Source of the DNA: Clostridiales bacterium
Lineage (GTDB): Bacteria; Bacillota; Clostridia; Peptostreptococcales; Anaerovoracaceae
DNA length: 21,483 bases
Reading direction: 5' to 3'
Assembly: GCA_015258265.1 (NCBI GenBank)
Contig: JABZIP010000018.1
Location: forward strand, 1-21,483
The notes below the pieces were generated by a model. The model had not been told where the DNA came from and made no database searches. It saw only the letters and a program-made list of their open reading frames with translations. Each line of letters begins with the position of its first letter. Positions within the stretch are counted from its first letter, which is position 1. Both the position numbers and the translations under genes were made by a program. Positions 1 through 7,905 of the stretch are shown one piece after another.

Positions 1-564
1 GCCGTCAGCCGCTTGCTCGGGAAAAACGGACTTGCACTGGTGCAGTATGCAAACGGTTTCGCAGATTCAAATGTTACGCCGTACGGGCAAAAGGATGTAC
101 CTAAATCCATAAGCCACGGCATGACATTTGAACACGATCTCGTGAGCCGCAGTGAAATCACTGCGGCTCTGCGAAACCTGTCGGATATGGTAGCTTTTCG
201 CCTGCGGCGAAAAGCTCTCTATGCAGGTGTAGTGAAACTGGAAATCAAGGATCCGAGATTTCAAGTATTTTCACACCAAAAGAAGCTCGCAAATTCAACC
301 AATTTGACAGATGAGATATATAAAACCGCATTAGACTTATATGACAACTTTCCTAATAGGCCGACATCGGTCAGACTTTTCGCGCTTGGAGCTTCGGAGT
401 TGTCTGCAGAAAGGCAAAGTGAGCAGCTGAGTCTTTTCGACGAACCGAATGTAAACAAAGAGAGGGGAGAAAAGCTCGATTCTGCAATTGACTCGATACG
501 GAACAAATACGGATCATCTCTAGTAAAATATGCAAGCATTATGAATCAAAAAAATGAGCGATAA
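1..564 (+). CDS. dinB: Y-family DNA polymerase (Pol IV-like), C-terminal part, truncated by the window edge
   Basis: The reading frame is open at the left edge, so only about the last 187 residues are seen and the true start lies outside. The visible part corresponds to the little-finger domain of error-prone translesion polymerases, with the family-typical order of a K-SISHGMTF-type segment, an A.RLRRK-like basic stretch and a beta-barrel segment. Near the C-terminus is QLSLF (nt 424-438), which matches the consensus beta-clamp-binding peptide and supports a replication-associated polymerase. The catalytic palm carrying the acidic residues is not in the window. It could equally be a UmuC/YqjW-type paralogue, since the little finger alone does not separate these. 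The gene ends with TAA 85 bases before the chemoreceptor gene, and no clear terminator lies between them. Confidence 0.85.
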   Translation, partial: AVSRLLGKNGLALVQYANGFADSNVTPYGQKDVPKSISHGMTFEHDLVSRSEITAALRNLSDMVAFRLRRKALYAGVVKLEIKDPRFQVFSHQKKLANSTNLTDEIYKTALDLYDNFPNRPTSVRLFALGASELSAERQSEQLSLFDEPNVNKERGEKLDSAIDSIRNKYGSSLVKYASIMNQKNER

Positions 565-576
565 TTTGAGTACTAT

Positions 577-605
577 TTTACAAATTGTGGGTAGAATAGT
601 ATATA
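577..605 (+). promoter_or_regulatory. Candidate sigma-A-type promoter for the H-NOX chemoreceptor gene
   Basis: TTTACA at 577-582 and TATATA at 600-605 are separated by 17 bases, about 45 bases ahead of the GTG start. The region is AT-rich and an alternative -10 (TAGAAT, 592-597) exists, so this is a candidate only. Confidence 0.4.
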
Positions 606-649
606 TAGAGGGAATTAGAGCAATTTATGGTGTGTATAGGAGGAATTAA

Positions 650-2452
650 GTGAAAGGAACAGTAGTAGGAACTTGGGTTAAGACTTTGACGGAACTTTAT
701 CCTGACAGGGTTGAGGATAATATGAGAAGCGCAGGTATCGATCCCGATGTACCGATATCCCCCTTCGATAATATTGATGATGCAAAAGTACAAAAATTCA
801 TAGCTGCAATGGCTAAAGATGCAGGGATGTCAACTTCAGAGCTTTGGGCGATTATAGGCAAAGATAATGTAAAGGCATTTTACGAATCGTATTCACTGTT
901 TTTCAACAAACGAAATTTGTATTATTTCTTTGATGCGATGAACAATGTGCACAAGATTGTAAGAAAGAAAGTACCGGGTTCCAATCCTCCGGCTTTGGAC
1001 GTCGAAATAATATCGAAAAACAGCATTTATTTTATATATAGATCAAAGAGAAATATGTTTGACTATTTCTTGGGTTTGATTGAGGGTGCACAGGAACATT
1101 TCAAAGAAAAGTTGCAAGTAGAAGAAGTGCATCGTATAGATGGAGAGTTGAAATTAAAGATAACATTCCCATATGAACTTCGTCAAACTAAGAAATACAG
1201 ATTGAATCAAATTTTGTCTTTCGGCTTTATCAAAGATTTCGGTATAAAGCAGGGAATATTGGCGGCTATCGTTTCGCTTGTAGTTGCAGGCGGTTTGTCG
1301 CTTGCAGGCATATACACGGGCGGTGTAGGTATTGTTGTGCTTTTAAGTGCGTTATGCAGTTATATCAGCTTTGCTGCGCTTGCTATTCCGCTTAGAAGGT
1401 TATCAAGGGAAATAGAAAGCATAAGCGACAAAGACTTTTTGGTTTCAACAGATATATATACCGGCGGAGATTTTATTGAAAGATTCAGCAGATCTATTAG
1501 CGGTGCAAAGAATTTGGTGTCTGAGGACTTTATAGAATTCAGCTCTATGACGGAGGAACTGCAGGGCTTTGGCAAGGATCTTCGTAAAATTGCCGACAAT
1601 ATGGATAAGAACAGCAAGGGAATATCGGAAGTAGTCGGTCAGCTCGAAGGAAATGTACATTCTCAGGCTATTGAGGCGGAGAAAGTTGTAGAAGTACTGC
1701 ATGAAAATTTACAAGGACTAACCAATTTGTCAGAAGAAGAAAACAGCAGCAAGGTGGAACTTGAAGCTATACTGGTTGATATAAACGAGTCGTTCCAAGG
1801 ACTTAGCCGTACGGTAGATGCGATGCACGATATAATGATGCAATTTGAAGAACTCAAAAACAACAGTGAGCAAATTACAAATCGCGGACGGGAAATCGAA
1901 AAAGTTGCGAAATTTGTATCCGACATATCATTCCAGACAAATATTCTTTCGTTTAACGCATCCATTGAAGCTGCGCGTGCAGGAGAAGCAGGCAGAGGGT
2001 TCAGCGTGGTTGCGGGCGAAGTTAGAATGCTTGCAGACCAGTCGGCAGGTGCGGCAGAAGATATTACACACAGCATTTTCGGATTTTTGGACGAAATCGG
2101 TCATATTGCAACCAAGATAACAGAGCAGTATGAAAATGTTAAAAACCAAAGCGAGTTCATACAAAGTTCAGTAGAGCAGACTAAGATTGCAAACGAAAAG
2201 CTGGAGAAAATCGGAGAAAAGATGCTAAAATCCGTAGCCGAGCTTCAGGAGCAGACGGAAAAAATAGATCAGGTATTCAATTTCGTTCAGGCACAGGCTG
2301 CAGCATCGGAGGAAAATTCCGCAGCAACACAGGTCGTTGGAGGAAATGTCAACGGATTTATACACGAATTGAGAGCTCTCACAAACGGTATCAAGCAATT
2401 TGGTGCTCTTACAGAGGAATTTAGGGAATACATATCTACATACAAAATATAA
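650..2452 (+). CDS. H-NOX (heme-NO/O2-binding) domain methyl-accepting chemotaxis protein
   Basis: A 600-residue chemoreceptor that should sense a diatomic gas with a cytoplasmic heme domain and signal to CheA/CheW. Residues 1-175 are an H-NOX domain. The proximal heme ligand is His101, and Tyr130-x-Ser132-x-Arg134 forms the YxSxR heme-propionate motif. Trp9, Asn73 and Tyr139 correspond to the distal-pocket trio Trp9/Asn74/Tyr140 of the O2-binding H-NOX from Caldanaerobacter (Thermoanaerobacter) tengcongensis. Two membrane segments (about 200-222 and 226-246) with almost no outside loop follow, then a HAMP-like linker and a long coiled-coil MCP domain. Its hairpin tip (about residues 424-475) carries the family core QTNILSFNASIEAARAGE. 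The start is GTG at 650, chosen because AGGAGG at 638-643 lies 6 bases upstream and H-NOX proteins begin MKG. The architecture (H-NOX, two TM, MCP) matches the tengcongensis Tar4-type receptor. No che genes are nearby. The domain call is secure; O2 rather than NO preference is inference from the pocket. Confidence 0.95.
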   Translation: MKGTVVGTWVKTLTELYPDRVEDNMRSAGIDPDVPISPFDNIDDAKVQKFIAAMAKDAGMSTSELWAIIGKDNVKAFYESYSLFFNKRNLYYFFDAMNNVHKIVRKKVPGSNPPALDVEIISKNSIYFIYRSKRNMFDYFLGLIEGAQEHFKEKLQVEEVHRIDGELKLKITFPYELRQTKKYRLNQILSFGFIKDFGIKQGILAAIVSLVVAGGLSLAGIYTGGVGIVVLLSALCSYISFAALAIPLRRLSREIESISDKDFLVSTDIYTGGDFIERFSRSISGAKNLVSEDFIEFSSMTEELQGFGKDLRKIADNMDKNSKGISEVVGQLEGNVHSQAIEAEKVVEVLHENLQGLTNLSEEENSSKVELEAILVDINESFQGLSRTVDAMHDIMMQFEELKNNSEQITNRGREIEKVAKFVSDISFQTNILSFNASIEAARAGEAGRGFSVVAGEVRMLADQSAGAAEDITHSIFGFLDEIGHIATKITEQYENVKNQSEFIQSSVEQTKIANEKLEKIGEKMLKSVAELQEQTEKIDQVFNFVQAQAAASEENSAATQVVGGNVNGFIHELRALTNGIKQFGALTEEFREYISTYKI

Positions 2453-2520
2453 TTTTGTTTTGATGATTGAAAATCGGATTTCTGTGTATAAATAATACAT
2501 ATGATGTAAATTTAATATAG

Positions 2521-2710
2521 TAGCCATTATGAAAGCGAGTACAAATTGCTTGCGAAAGGCAGGGAAGAGAGTTTGAAGCTCCGCTGTCCCACAACCGTAT
2601 ATTGAAAATATCAATTAGCCGGATCACTGCCCATAATGTAAATTCATGTACAGCTATGAGGATAGTGAAGTGAAAATAAGAGTTCGCCCTTAGCTGTGGC
2701 GAACTTTTTT
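2521..2710 (+). promoter_or_regulatory. Cobalamin riboswitch (aptamer plus terminator expression platform)
   Basis: The aptamer runs from about 2521 to 2640. The closing stem is a perfect 7-bp pair, CATTATG 2525-2531 with CATAATG 2632-2638, stacked near GGCAG 2558-2562 / CTGCC 2627-2631. Inside are the family landmarks in order: GGGAA (2562-2566), a GAG/CTC-closed loop, a CCGCTGTCCCACAACCGTAT block (2581-2600) resembling the conserved CCGCCACTGT region, and a 3' B12 box resembling AGYCMGGAgACCkGCC (AGCCGGATCACTGCC, 2617-2631). The expression platform is the terminator hairpin at 2681-2710. By analogy with known class members, adenosylcobalamin or a related corrinoid binding should favour termination and shut off the downstream import operon. 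No convincing promoter was fixed upstream; TTGAAA at 2467 has a poor -10 partner. The exact cobalamin form sensed cannot be told. Confidence 0.87.
2681..2710 (+). terminator. Riboswitch-controlled intrinsic terminator
   Basis: An 8-bp perfect stem, AGTTCGCC (2681-2688) with GGCGAACT (2698-2705), has a 9-base loop and a T-run through 2710. It lies between the B12 aptamer and the first operon gene, where an attenuator is expected. The loop sequence TAGCTGT (2691-2697) is the exact complement of ACAGCTA (2650-2656), a possible competing or kissing interaction. Confidence 0.85.
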
Positions 2711-2784
2711 ATTGCATGCGGCACAACTATATTGAAAATTGCAAATTGTTAACTAGAAGATATAGTAACGACAAGGAGGAAAAA

Positions 2785-4410
2785 ATGAAAATCATTTTAA
2801 AACGAGGGCTTGCGCTTTTTGTGATTGCGGTAATGTCGCTTTCACTTGTTGCGTGTGGCGGTAAAGACGACGGCACAGACGCATCCGAATCGGATAACAC
2901 GCTGAAGCTGGCATTTAACGAGGAGTCTACGGGAGATTTGAACCCGCATATGTATTTACCAAGTCAATTCATAACACAGGACATGGTATATGACGGACTT
3001 GTTTATTACGGTGAGAATGGGGAAATCAAGCCGGCATTGGCAGAGTCATGGGATGTTTCGGAGGACGGGAAAACTTACACATTTCATTTGAGAAAAGGTG
3101 TGAAATTTTCGGACGGTTCGGATTTTAACGCGCAGAATGTAGTTAAGAACTTCGATACTATATTTTCGGAAGCGAACAAGGGAAACCATGCGTGGTTCGC
3201 TTTTACAGGATATTTGGACAGTTTTAGAGCGGTAGATGACGATACATTTGAATTTACGCTTAAGAATGCTTATTCTGCAACGCTTTATGACCTTGCTATG
3301 ATTAGACCTATCAGGATGCTTGGAGATGCGGGCTTCCCTGACGACGGTGATACTGCAAAAGGGATCAAAAAGCCTATCGGTACGGGAGCATGGGTTCTTA
3401 CAGAACACAAAGATAATGAGTATGCCGTATATGAAAAAAATAAATATTATTGGGGCAAAGCGCCAAAAGTAGACAAAGTAATTATAAAGGTAATTCCTGA
3501 CAGCGAAACGCTTGCTTTGGAATTTGAATCTAAGGGTATTGATATGATTTACGGCGACGGACTAATCAGCCTTGATAGATTTAAGGCTTACAAAGATGAT
3601 CCGCAATATGTTACGAAATCGTCAGATCCTATGACAACAAGACTTCTTCTTATGAATACGACTAATCCGATTTTGAAGGATGTTGCAGTAAGAAAAGCCT
3701 TGAATCACGCTATTGACAAAAAAAATATATCTAAAAATATTTTTGCAGGTGTTGAAAAACCGGCAGACGGAATATTCGCACCGAATGTTCCGAATACCAA
3801 TTTCGAGTTTGAACCATACGAGTACGATTTGAAAAAAGCTGAAAGTATGCTTGATGAAGCGGGTTGGAAGATAGGAACTGACGGCATCAGAGAAAAGGAC
3901 GGAAAGAAATTTAAGCTGACATTCCCGTACATAGCATCCAAAATTACCGACAAGAGCATCGCCGAGTATATACAAGGTGAATGGAAAAAAATTGGTGTTG
4001 ATGTTGAGATAAAGGCTTTGGATGAAAAAACATACTGGGCAAACGGAGCTAAGGGTAATTTCGATATGCTCCAGAAATTCTCTTGGGGACCACCTTGGGA
4101 TCCACATGCATTCTTACAGTCCATGACGGAAATTTCCGACAATGGAGGACCGGATTATGCAGCTCAGCTTGGACTTCCAATGAAGAAGGAGCTTGATGCT
4201 ACCATTAAAGCGCTTCTTGTAGAACCGAACAAAGACAAGATGAAAAAGCAGTACGAATATGTGCTGACAACATTACATGACCAGGCGTTCGACGTACCTA
4301 TCACATATCAGTCGATGCTTATGGTATACAGAAAAGGCGAGCTTAAGAATGTTAAGTTTATGCCTGAAGAAAATAGACTTCCTGTGTGGGACACTGAAAA
4401 GGTTAAATAG
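2785..4410 (+). CDS. NikA-like substrate-binding lipoprotein of a nickel/peptide-family ABC importer
   Basis: A 541-residue family 5 extracellular solute-binding protein (SBP_bac_5). A signal peptide ends in lipobox LVAC with the lipidated cysteine at residue 24, so the protein sits on the outer face of the membrane. It follows E. coli NikA closely through the LNPHMYLPSQ segment, the SEDGKTYTFHLRKGVKFSDG segment and WGPPWDPHAFL (from Trp434). Trp137, Arg174 and Trp434 align with NikA Trp100, Arg137 and Trp398 (numbering recalled). NikA Arg97 and the nickel-liganding His416 are replaced by Asn134 and Asp452. The frame also opens at ATG 2716, but the start at 2785 is preferred: it has AAGGAGG at 2773-2779 and gives a proper lipoprotein signal. 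It is the first gene after a cobalamin riboswitch, so cobalt, nickel or a metal-chelate complex are the best substrate guesses; a peptide substrate is not excluded. Confidence 0.88.
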   Translation: MKIILKRGLALFVIAVMSLSLVACGGKDDGTDASESDNTLKLAFNEESTGDLNPHMYLPSQFITQDMVYDGLVYYGENGEIKPALAESWDVSEDGKTYTFHLRKGVKFSDGSDFNAQNVVKNFDTIFSEANKGNHAWFAFTGYLDSFRAVDDDTFEFTLKNAYSATLYDLAMIRPIRMLGDAGFPDDGDTAKGIKKPIGTGAWVLTEHKDNEYAVYEKNKYYWGKAPKVDKVIIKVIPDSETLALEFESKGIDMIYGDGLISLDRFKAYKDDPQYVTKSSDPMTTRLLLMNTTNPILKDVAVRKALNHAIDKKNISKNIFAGVEKPADGIFAPNVPNTNFEFEPYEYDLKKAESMLDEAGWKIGTDGIREKDGKKFKLTFPYIASKITDKSIAEYIQGEWKKIGVDVEIKALDEKTYWANGAKGNFDMLQKFSWGPPWDPHAFLQSMTEISDNGGPDYAAQLGLPMKKELDATIKALLVEPNKDKMKKQYEYVLTTLHDQAFDVPITYQSMLMVYRKGELKNVKFMPEENRLPVWDTEKVK

Positions 4411-4498
4411 AATATAAATAACTGATGTTTACAAGGTGGGATGGTCTTTTGATTATCCTACCTTTTGTATATATAGAATTTTGCAAAAGGAGTATTTT

Positions 4499-5464
4499 GT
4501 GGGAGATATATTTAAAACGCGTTGTATTCGAGTATTAAAGCAAATTATTTTGTTTTTCCTTGCACTTTTTGTAATATCAATTTTGACATTTGCTCTTGTG
4601 AAACTGCAACCCGGAGATCCTGCGGCGAACTATCTTCGCTCTATACATGTGGGAGTAACCGAGGAAACTTTGGCTCATGCGAGGCAGATGCTGAACTTGG
4701 ACAAGTCGCTGCCTGAGCAGTACGGCATATGGTTCTCAAAGGCTGTTAAGTTGGATTTGGGAAATTCGTATGCTAAAAAGCGGCCTGTACTCGATATAAT
4801 AAAAGAAGCTACGGAACCGACCTTTAAGCTGGGGTTTGTTGCGTTTGTGATTTTGATAGTATCAGCATCGGCGATAGGAATTTTCGGAGCGTTAAATAAC
4901 GGTAAAGCCGTAGATTATGTTGCTCAGGGAATTTCTTTTGTCTGTGTTTCGATACCGACATTTTGGCTTGGATATATGTTGATAATAGTTTTTTCGATAA
5001 TACTGAAAATTTTACCGGCTTCCGGAATGGGCGGGTTGGAAACGTATATTATACCGGCATTTTGCTTGATGCTGCCGCTTGTAGGTCAAACAGGACTTTT
5101 TATCCGAAAAGTTCTGCTGGAAGAAATGGAAAAACCTCATGTAAAAAATGCCTTGTTAAGGGGTGTCGCAAGGAAGTATGTAATAGGCAACCATTTGCTA
5201 AAAAACATTGCAATTCCGACATTTACAGTCCTAAGTTCCAACATAATGTATTTAATATCGGGAAGTATTTTGATAGAAGAAGTGTTTTCGTGGCCGGGAC
5301 TTGGAAGAATGTTCGTATCTGCGGTTAAAGTTGGAGATTTACCTTTGATACAAGGATCACTGCTATTTTTCGGTGTAATGGCTATAGTTATAAATTCGGG
5401 TACGCAGCAAGTTGTGTATTATTTGAATCCGCATATGAGGAGGGACAAAGAGCTTGAAAAATAG
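4499..5464 (+). CDS. NikB/DppB-like ABC importer permease
   Basis: A 321-residue integral membrane permease of the BPD_transp_1 family with about six membrane segments and the family N-terminal pattern of one TM followed by VKLQPGDPA. It forms half of the membrane channel for the NikA-like binding protein and pairs with the product of the next gene. The coupling (EAA-type) helix lies around the NALLRGVARKYVIGNHLLK stretch before the final TMs. The start is set at GTG 4499 because AAAAGGAG (4485-4492) lies at ideal distance and the product then begins directly before the first TM; the frame extends to 4436 without a comparable ribosome site. It overlaps the next gene by 11 bases, indicating translational coupling. 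Confidence 0.88.
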   Translation: MGDIFKTRCIRVLKQIILFFLALFVISILTFALVKLQPGDPAANYLRSIHVGVTEETLAHARQMLNLDKSLPEQYGIWFSKAVKLDLGNSYAKKRPVLDIIKEATEPTFKLGFVAFVILIVSASAIGIFGALNNGKAVDYVAQGISFVCVSIPTFWLGYMLIIVFSIILKILPASGMGGLETYIIPAFCLMLPLVGQTGLFIRKVLLEEMEKPHVKNALLRGVARKYVIGNHLLKNIAIPTFTVLSSNIMYLISGSILIEEVFSWPGLGRMFVSAVKVGDLPLIQGSLLFFGVMAIVINSGTQQVVYYLNPHMRRDKELEK

Positions 5465-6269
5465 AAATATATTGTTTTATATAGCACTTGCAATCGCAAT
5501 TACGCTCATATGTACAGCTGTCTTTGCTCCCATGCTTGCGCCGTACGATCCGCAGTATATGGAGCTTTCGGATAAATTACAAAAGCCGAGTGGGGAGCAT
5601 TTCCTAGGAACGGACCATATGGGACGGGATGTATTTTCAAGGCTGATTTACGGCAGCAGGCTATCCCTTTCAATTACATTCTCAATAATAGTGCTGAATT
5701 TGCTGATAGGATGTCCTATCGGGCTGATTGTAGGTTGGTATGGAGGTAAAGTTGAAAAAATATTTACTTGGTTTGCAAATATAATTTTGGCGTTCCCCGT
5801 GTTTTTGCTTTCGATGGCATTTGCAGGTATATTGGGACAGGGCATAGGTAATATTATTTTGGCTGTGGTATCGGTTGGCTGGGTTTACTATGCAAGGCTG
5901 CTGCGAAATATGGTTTTCAATGTGAAAAACTGCGAGTATGTATTGTCGGCGAAGGCGATGGGAGCACCTTCGTGGTATATAATGTATAGGCATATTTTGC
6001 CGTTCGTATTCAAACCGGTTCTTATAGTGGCACTTATGAATGCAGGAGAGATAATCCTAATGATTTCCGGATTTTCATTTTTGGGAATAGGCGTCCAACC
6101 GAACGTGGCGGAGTGGGGTATGATGCTTAACGATGCAAAGCCTTACTTTAGAAGTATACCTGAATTGGTGTTGTATCCGGGAATGGCGATATTCATAACG
6201 GTACTTTCGTTCAATCTCCTTGGAGAATATTTTGAGAAAAAGGAAAATGTACGCTTATGGGAGAAATAA
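5454..6269 (+). CDS. NikC/DppC-like ABC importer permease
   Basis: A 271-residue second permease subunit, length typical of NikC. The N-terminal TM is followed by the DppC/NikC signature GTDHMGRDVFSRLIYGSR (about residues 53-70), and the coupling helix contains SAKAMGAPSWYIMYRHILP (about residues 164-182). A TTG start at 5454 inside the end of the preceding gene is supported by GAGGAGGG at 5437-5444. It overlaps the following ATPase gene by 13 bases. Together with the NikB-like subunit it should form the transmembrane pore. Confidence 0.88.
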   Translation: MKNRNILFYIALAIAITLICTAVFAPMLAPYDPQYMELSDKLQKPSGEHFLGTDHMGRDVFSRLIYGSRLSLSITFSIIVLNLLIGCPIGLIVGWYGGKVEKIFTWFANIILAFPVFLLSMAFAGILGQGIGNIILAVVSVGWVYYARLLRNMVFNVKNCEYVLSAKAMGAPSWYIMYRHILPFVFKPVLIVALMNAGEIILMISGFSFLGIGVQPNVAEWGMMLNDAKPYFRSIPELVLYPGMAIFITVLSFNLLGEYFEKKENVRLWEK

Positions 6270-7033
6270 TATTCGATAAACTAAATGTCAAAATAGATGA
6301 TAGGGAAATTATAAGGAGCCTTACTTTTGAGGTTGACAATGACAAATCGCTTGCTATTGTAGGGGAGAGCGGTAGCGGAAAGACTTTTATTTCAAGGCTG
6401 CTTGTCGGACAAAGACCGCAAACCGCCAAGATAGAGGGATGTATTACCGTTGACGGAAAAGAAATTTTGAAAGTCGCGCAGCGCGAATGGGAGGCGCTTA
6501 GGGGTAATTATGTGGCATACATAGCGCAAAATCCTATGGGGCTGTTTAACGAAATGCAGACTATCGGCTCTCATGCGGTCGAACTGTTTAAAAGTAAACT
6601 CGGATTGGAAAAGGAAGAAGCACTCGAAAGATTTAAGAATGCACTCGAAAATTTTAATCTGAAAAACGGAGATTTACTTGCAAAGAAGTATCCGTTTCAA
6701 CTAAGCGGCGGAATGCTTCAAAGAGTTATGATTGCAATGATGATGGAGCTGTCGCCGAAAATACTCATAGCGGATGAACCGACATCGGCACTCGACACTT
6801 ACAATACGCAAAAGGTAATAGAGGTGCTTAGGGCTTGTAAAGATAGAGGAACGCGCCTTATAGTCGTAACGCACGATTACAGCCTTGTGAAAGCGCTTGC
6901 AGATGAAATAATCATAATGAAGCAAGGCGAGCTAATTGAAAGCGGAGAGGCCGCTAAGATATTGGAAAACCCTAAAACGGATTACGGCAAGGAACTGATG
7001 CAGGATAGGGTTTATGCCAGACGAAAAAAGTAG
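6257..7033 (+). CDS. NikD-like ABC transporter ATPase
   Basis: A 258-residue cytoplasmic nucleotide-binding subunit that would power the importer together with the next gene product. Walker A GESGSGKT is at residues 36-43, the ABC signature LSGGMLQR at about 149-156, and Walker B ILIADEP with the catalytic Glu near residue 174. The switch histidine is in VVTHDYS. The length and the M in place of Q within LSGGMLQR fit the NikD side of NikDE pairs. It starts at ATG 6257, overlapping the upstream permease gene. It lacks the long C-terminal oligopeptide-transporter extension seen in many DppD/OppD proteins, which favours the Nik branch. Confidence 0.87.
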   Translation: MGEIIFDKLNVKIDDREIIRSLTFEVDNDKSLAIVGESGSGKTFISRLLVGQRPQTAKIEGCITVDGKEILKVAQREWEALRGNYVAYIAQNPMGLFNEMQTIGSHAVELFKSKLGLEKEEALERFKNALENFNLKNGDLLAKKYPFQLSGGMLQRVMIAMMMELSPKILIADEPTSALDTYNTQKVIEVLRACKDRGTRLIVVTHDYSLVKALADEIIIMKQGELIESGEAAKILENPKTDYGKELMQDRVYARRKK

Positions 7034-7049
7034 ATAAGAGGTGTTTTAG

Positions 7050-7823
7050 GTGAATTTAAGGCTTGAAAACATAAGTAAAAGTTATGAGGATTGTAAAATA
7101 CTCGATGAAATAAGTTTTGAAATAAGTGAGGGAAAATCTATCGGGATAATGGGTGAAAGCGGTTGCGGTAAAAGCACGCTTTCTCGTATCATTGTGGGTT
7201 TGGAAGATATTGATTGCGGCAAAATATTTGTAAATGATGAGCCGATTAAGACTCTAACAAAGAATTCGGAGCAGTTTTCGAAAAAAGACATACAGATGGT
7301 ATTTCAAAACGCTTTTGCAGCGGTAAATCCGAAATTTTCGGTTGAGGATGTGCTATTTGAACCGCTCAAAATATTTTATAAAAAAGAAGTTGATACCGAA
7401 AGCAGAATCGACAAAGCGAATGAGATGCTTGCAATGGTTGGACTTTCGGGCGTAGATTTGAAGCAAAAGGCGAGGAGCCTAAGCGGAGGACAGCTGCAAA
7501 GACTATGTATAGCGCGCAGTTTGATGATAGAACCAAGAATTTTAATCTTGGATGAAGCGCTTAGCGGACTTGATTATCTTGTGCAAAAACAGATACTTGA
7601 GTTGCTCGGTGATTTAAAGGATAAATTTGGACTCACATATGTTTTTATAGTACACGATTTCCTTCTTTGCTATTATTTTTGCGATTTTTTGATAGTCATG
7701 GATAAAGGGAAAATAGTGGATAAAATTGATTTAAATGCGGATGAAATAAGACCTGAACATCCGATTAGCAAAAGATTGCTTGCGGATTTTCTAAAAAATA
7801 TTGACTTTGATGCAAAAAAATGA
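7050..7823 (+). CDS. NikE-like ABC transporter ATPase
   Basis: A 257-residue second ATPase subunit of the importer. Walker A GESGCGKS is at residues 35-42, signature LSGGQLQR near 144-151, Walker B ILILDEA near 165-171, and the switch histidine is in FIVHDFL. The GTG start at 7050 is preceded by AAGAGG (7036-7041); the GTG at 7041 is excluded by an immediate in-frame stop. It is the last gene of the Nik-like block. The 82-base gap to the toroid gene contains no clear terminator, so transcription probably continues. Confidence 0.87.
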   Translation: MNLRLENISKSYEDCKILDEISFEISEGKSIGIMGESGCGKSTLSRIIVGLEDIDCGKIFVNDEPIKTLTKNSEQFSKKDIQMVFQNAFAAVNPKFSVEDVLFEPLKIFYKKEVDTESRIDKANEMLAMVGLSGVDLKQKARSLSGGQLQRLCIARSLMIEPRILILDEALSGLDYLVQKQILELLGDLKDKFGLTYVFIVHDFLLCYYFCDFLIVMDKGKIVDKIDLNADEIRPEHPISKRLLADFLKNIDFDAKK

Positions 7824-7905
7824 ATAAAAAAACAAAGAGGTCTATGTTTAAAAAAAATGGGTGTTGCTCGAAAGCCCCAAATGTAGAAAGAAGGTATGAG
7901 AAAAA

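Noticed and set aside
2716..2784. Upstream in-frame ATG extending the NikA-like protein by 23 residues
   Set aside because: It begins directly after the riboswitch terminator, has no ribosome site and would spoil the lipoprotein signal; ATG 2785 has AAGGAGG at the right distance.
7824..7905. Possible terminator between the NikE-like gene and the toroid gene
   Set aside because: Only a 4-bp TGGG/CCCA pair with a large loop and no T-run is present, so an operon break is not supported.
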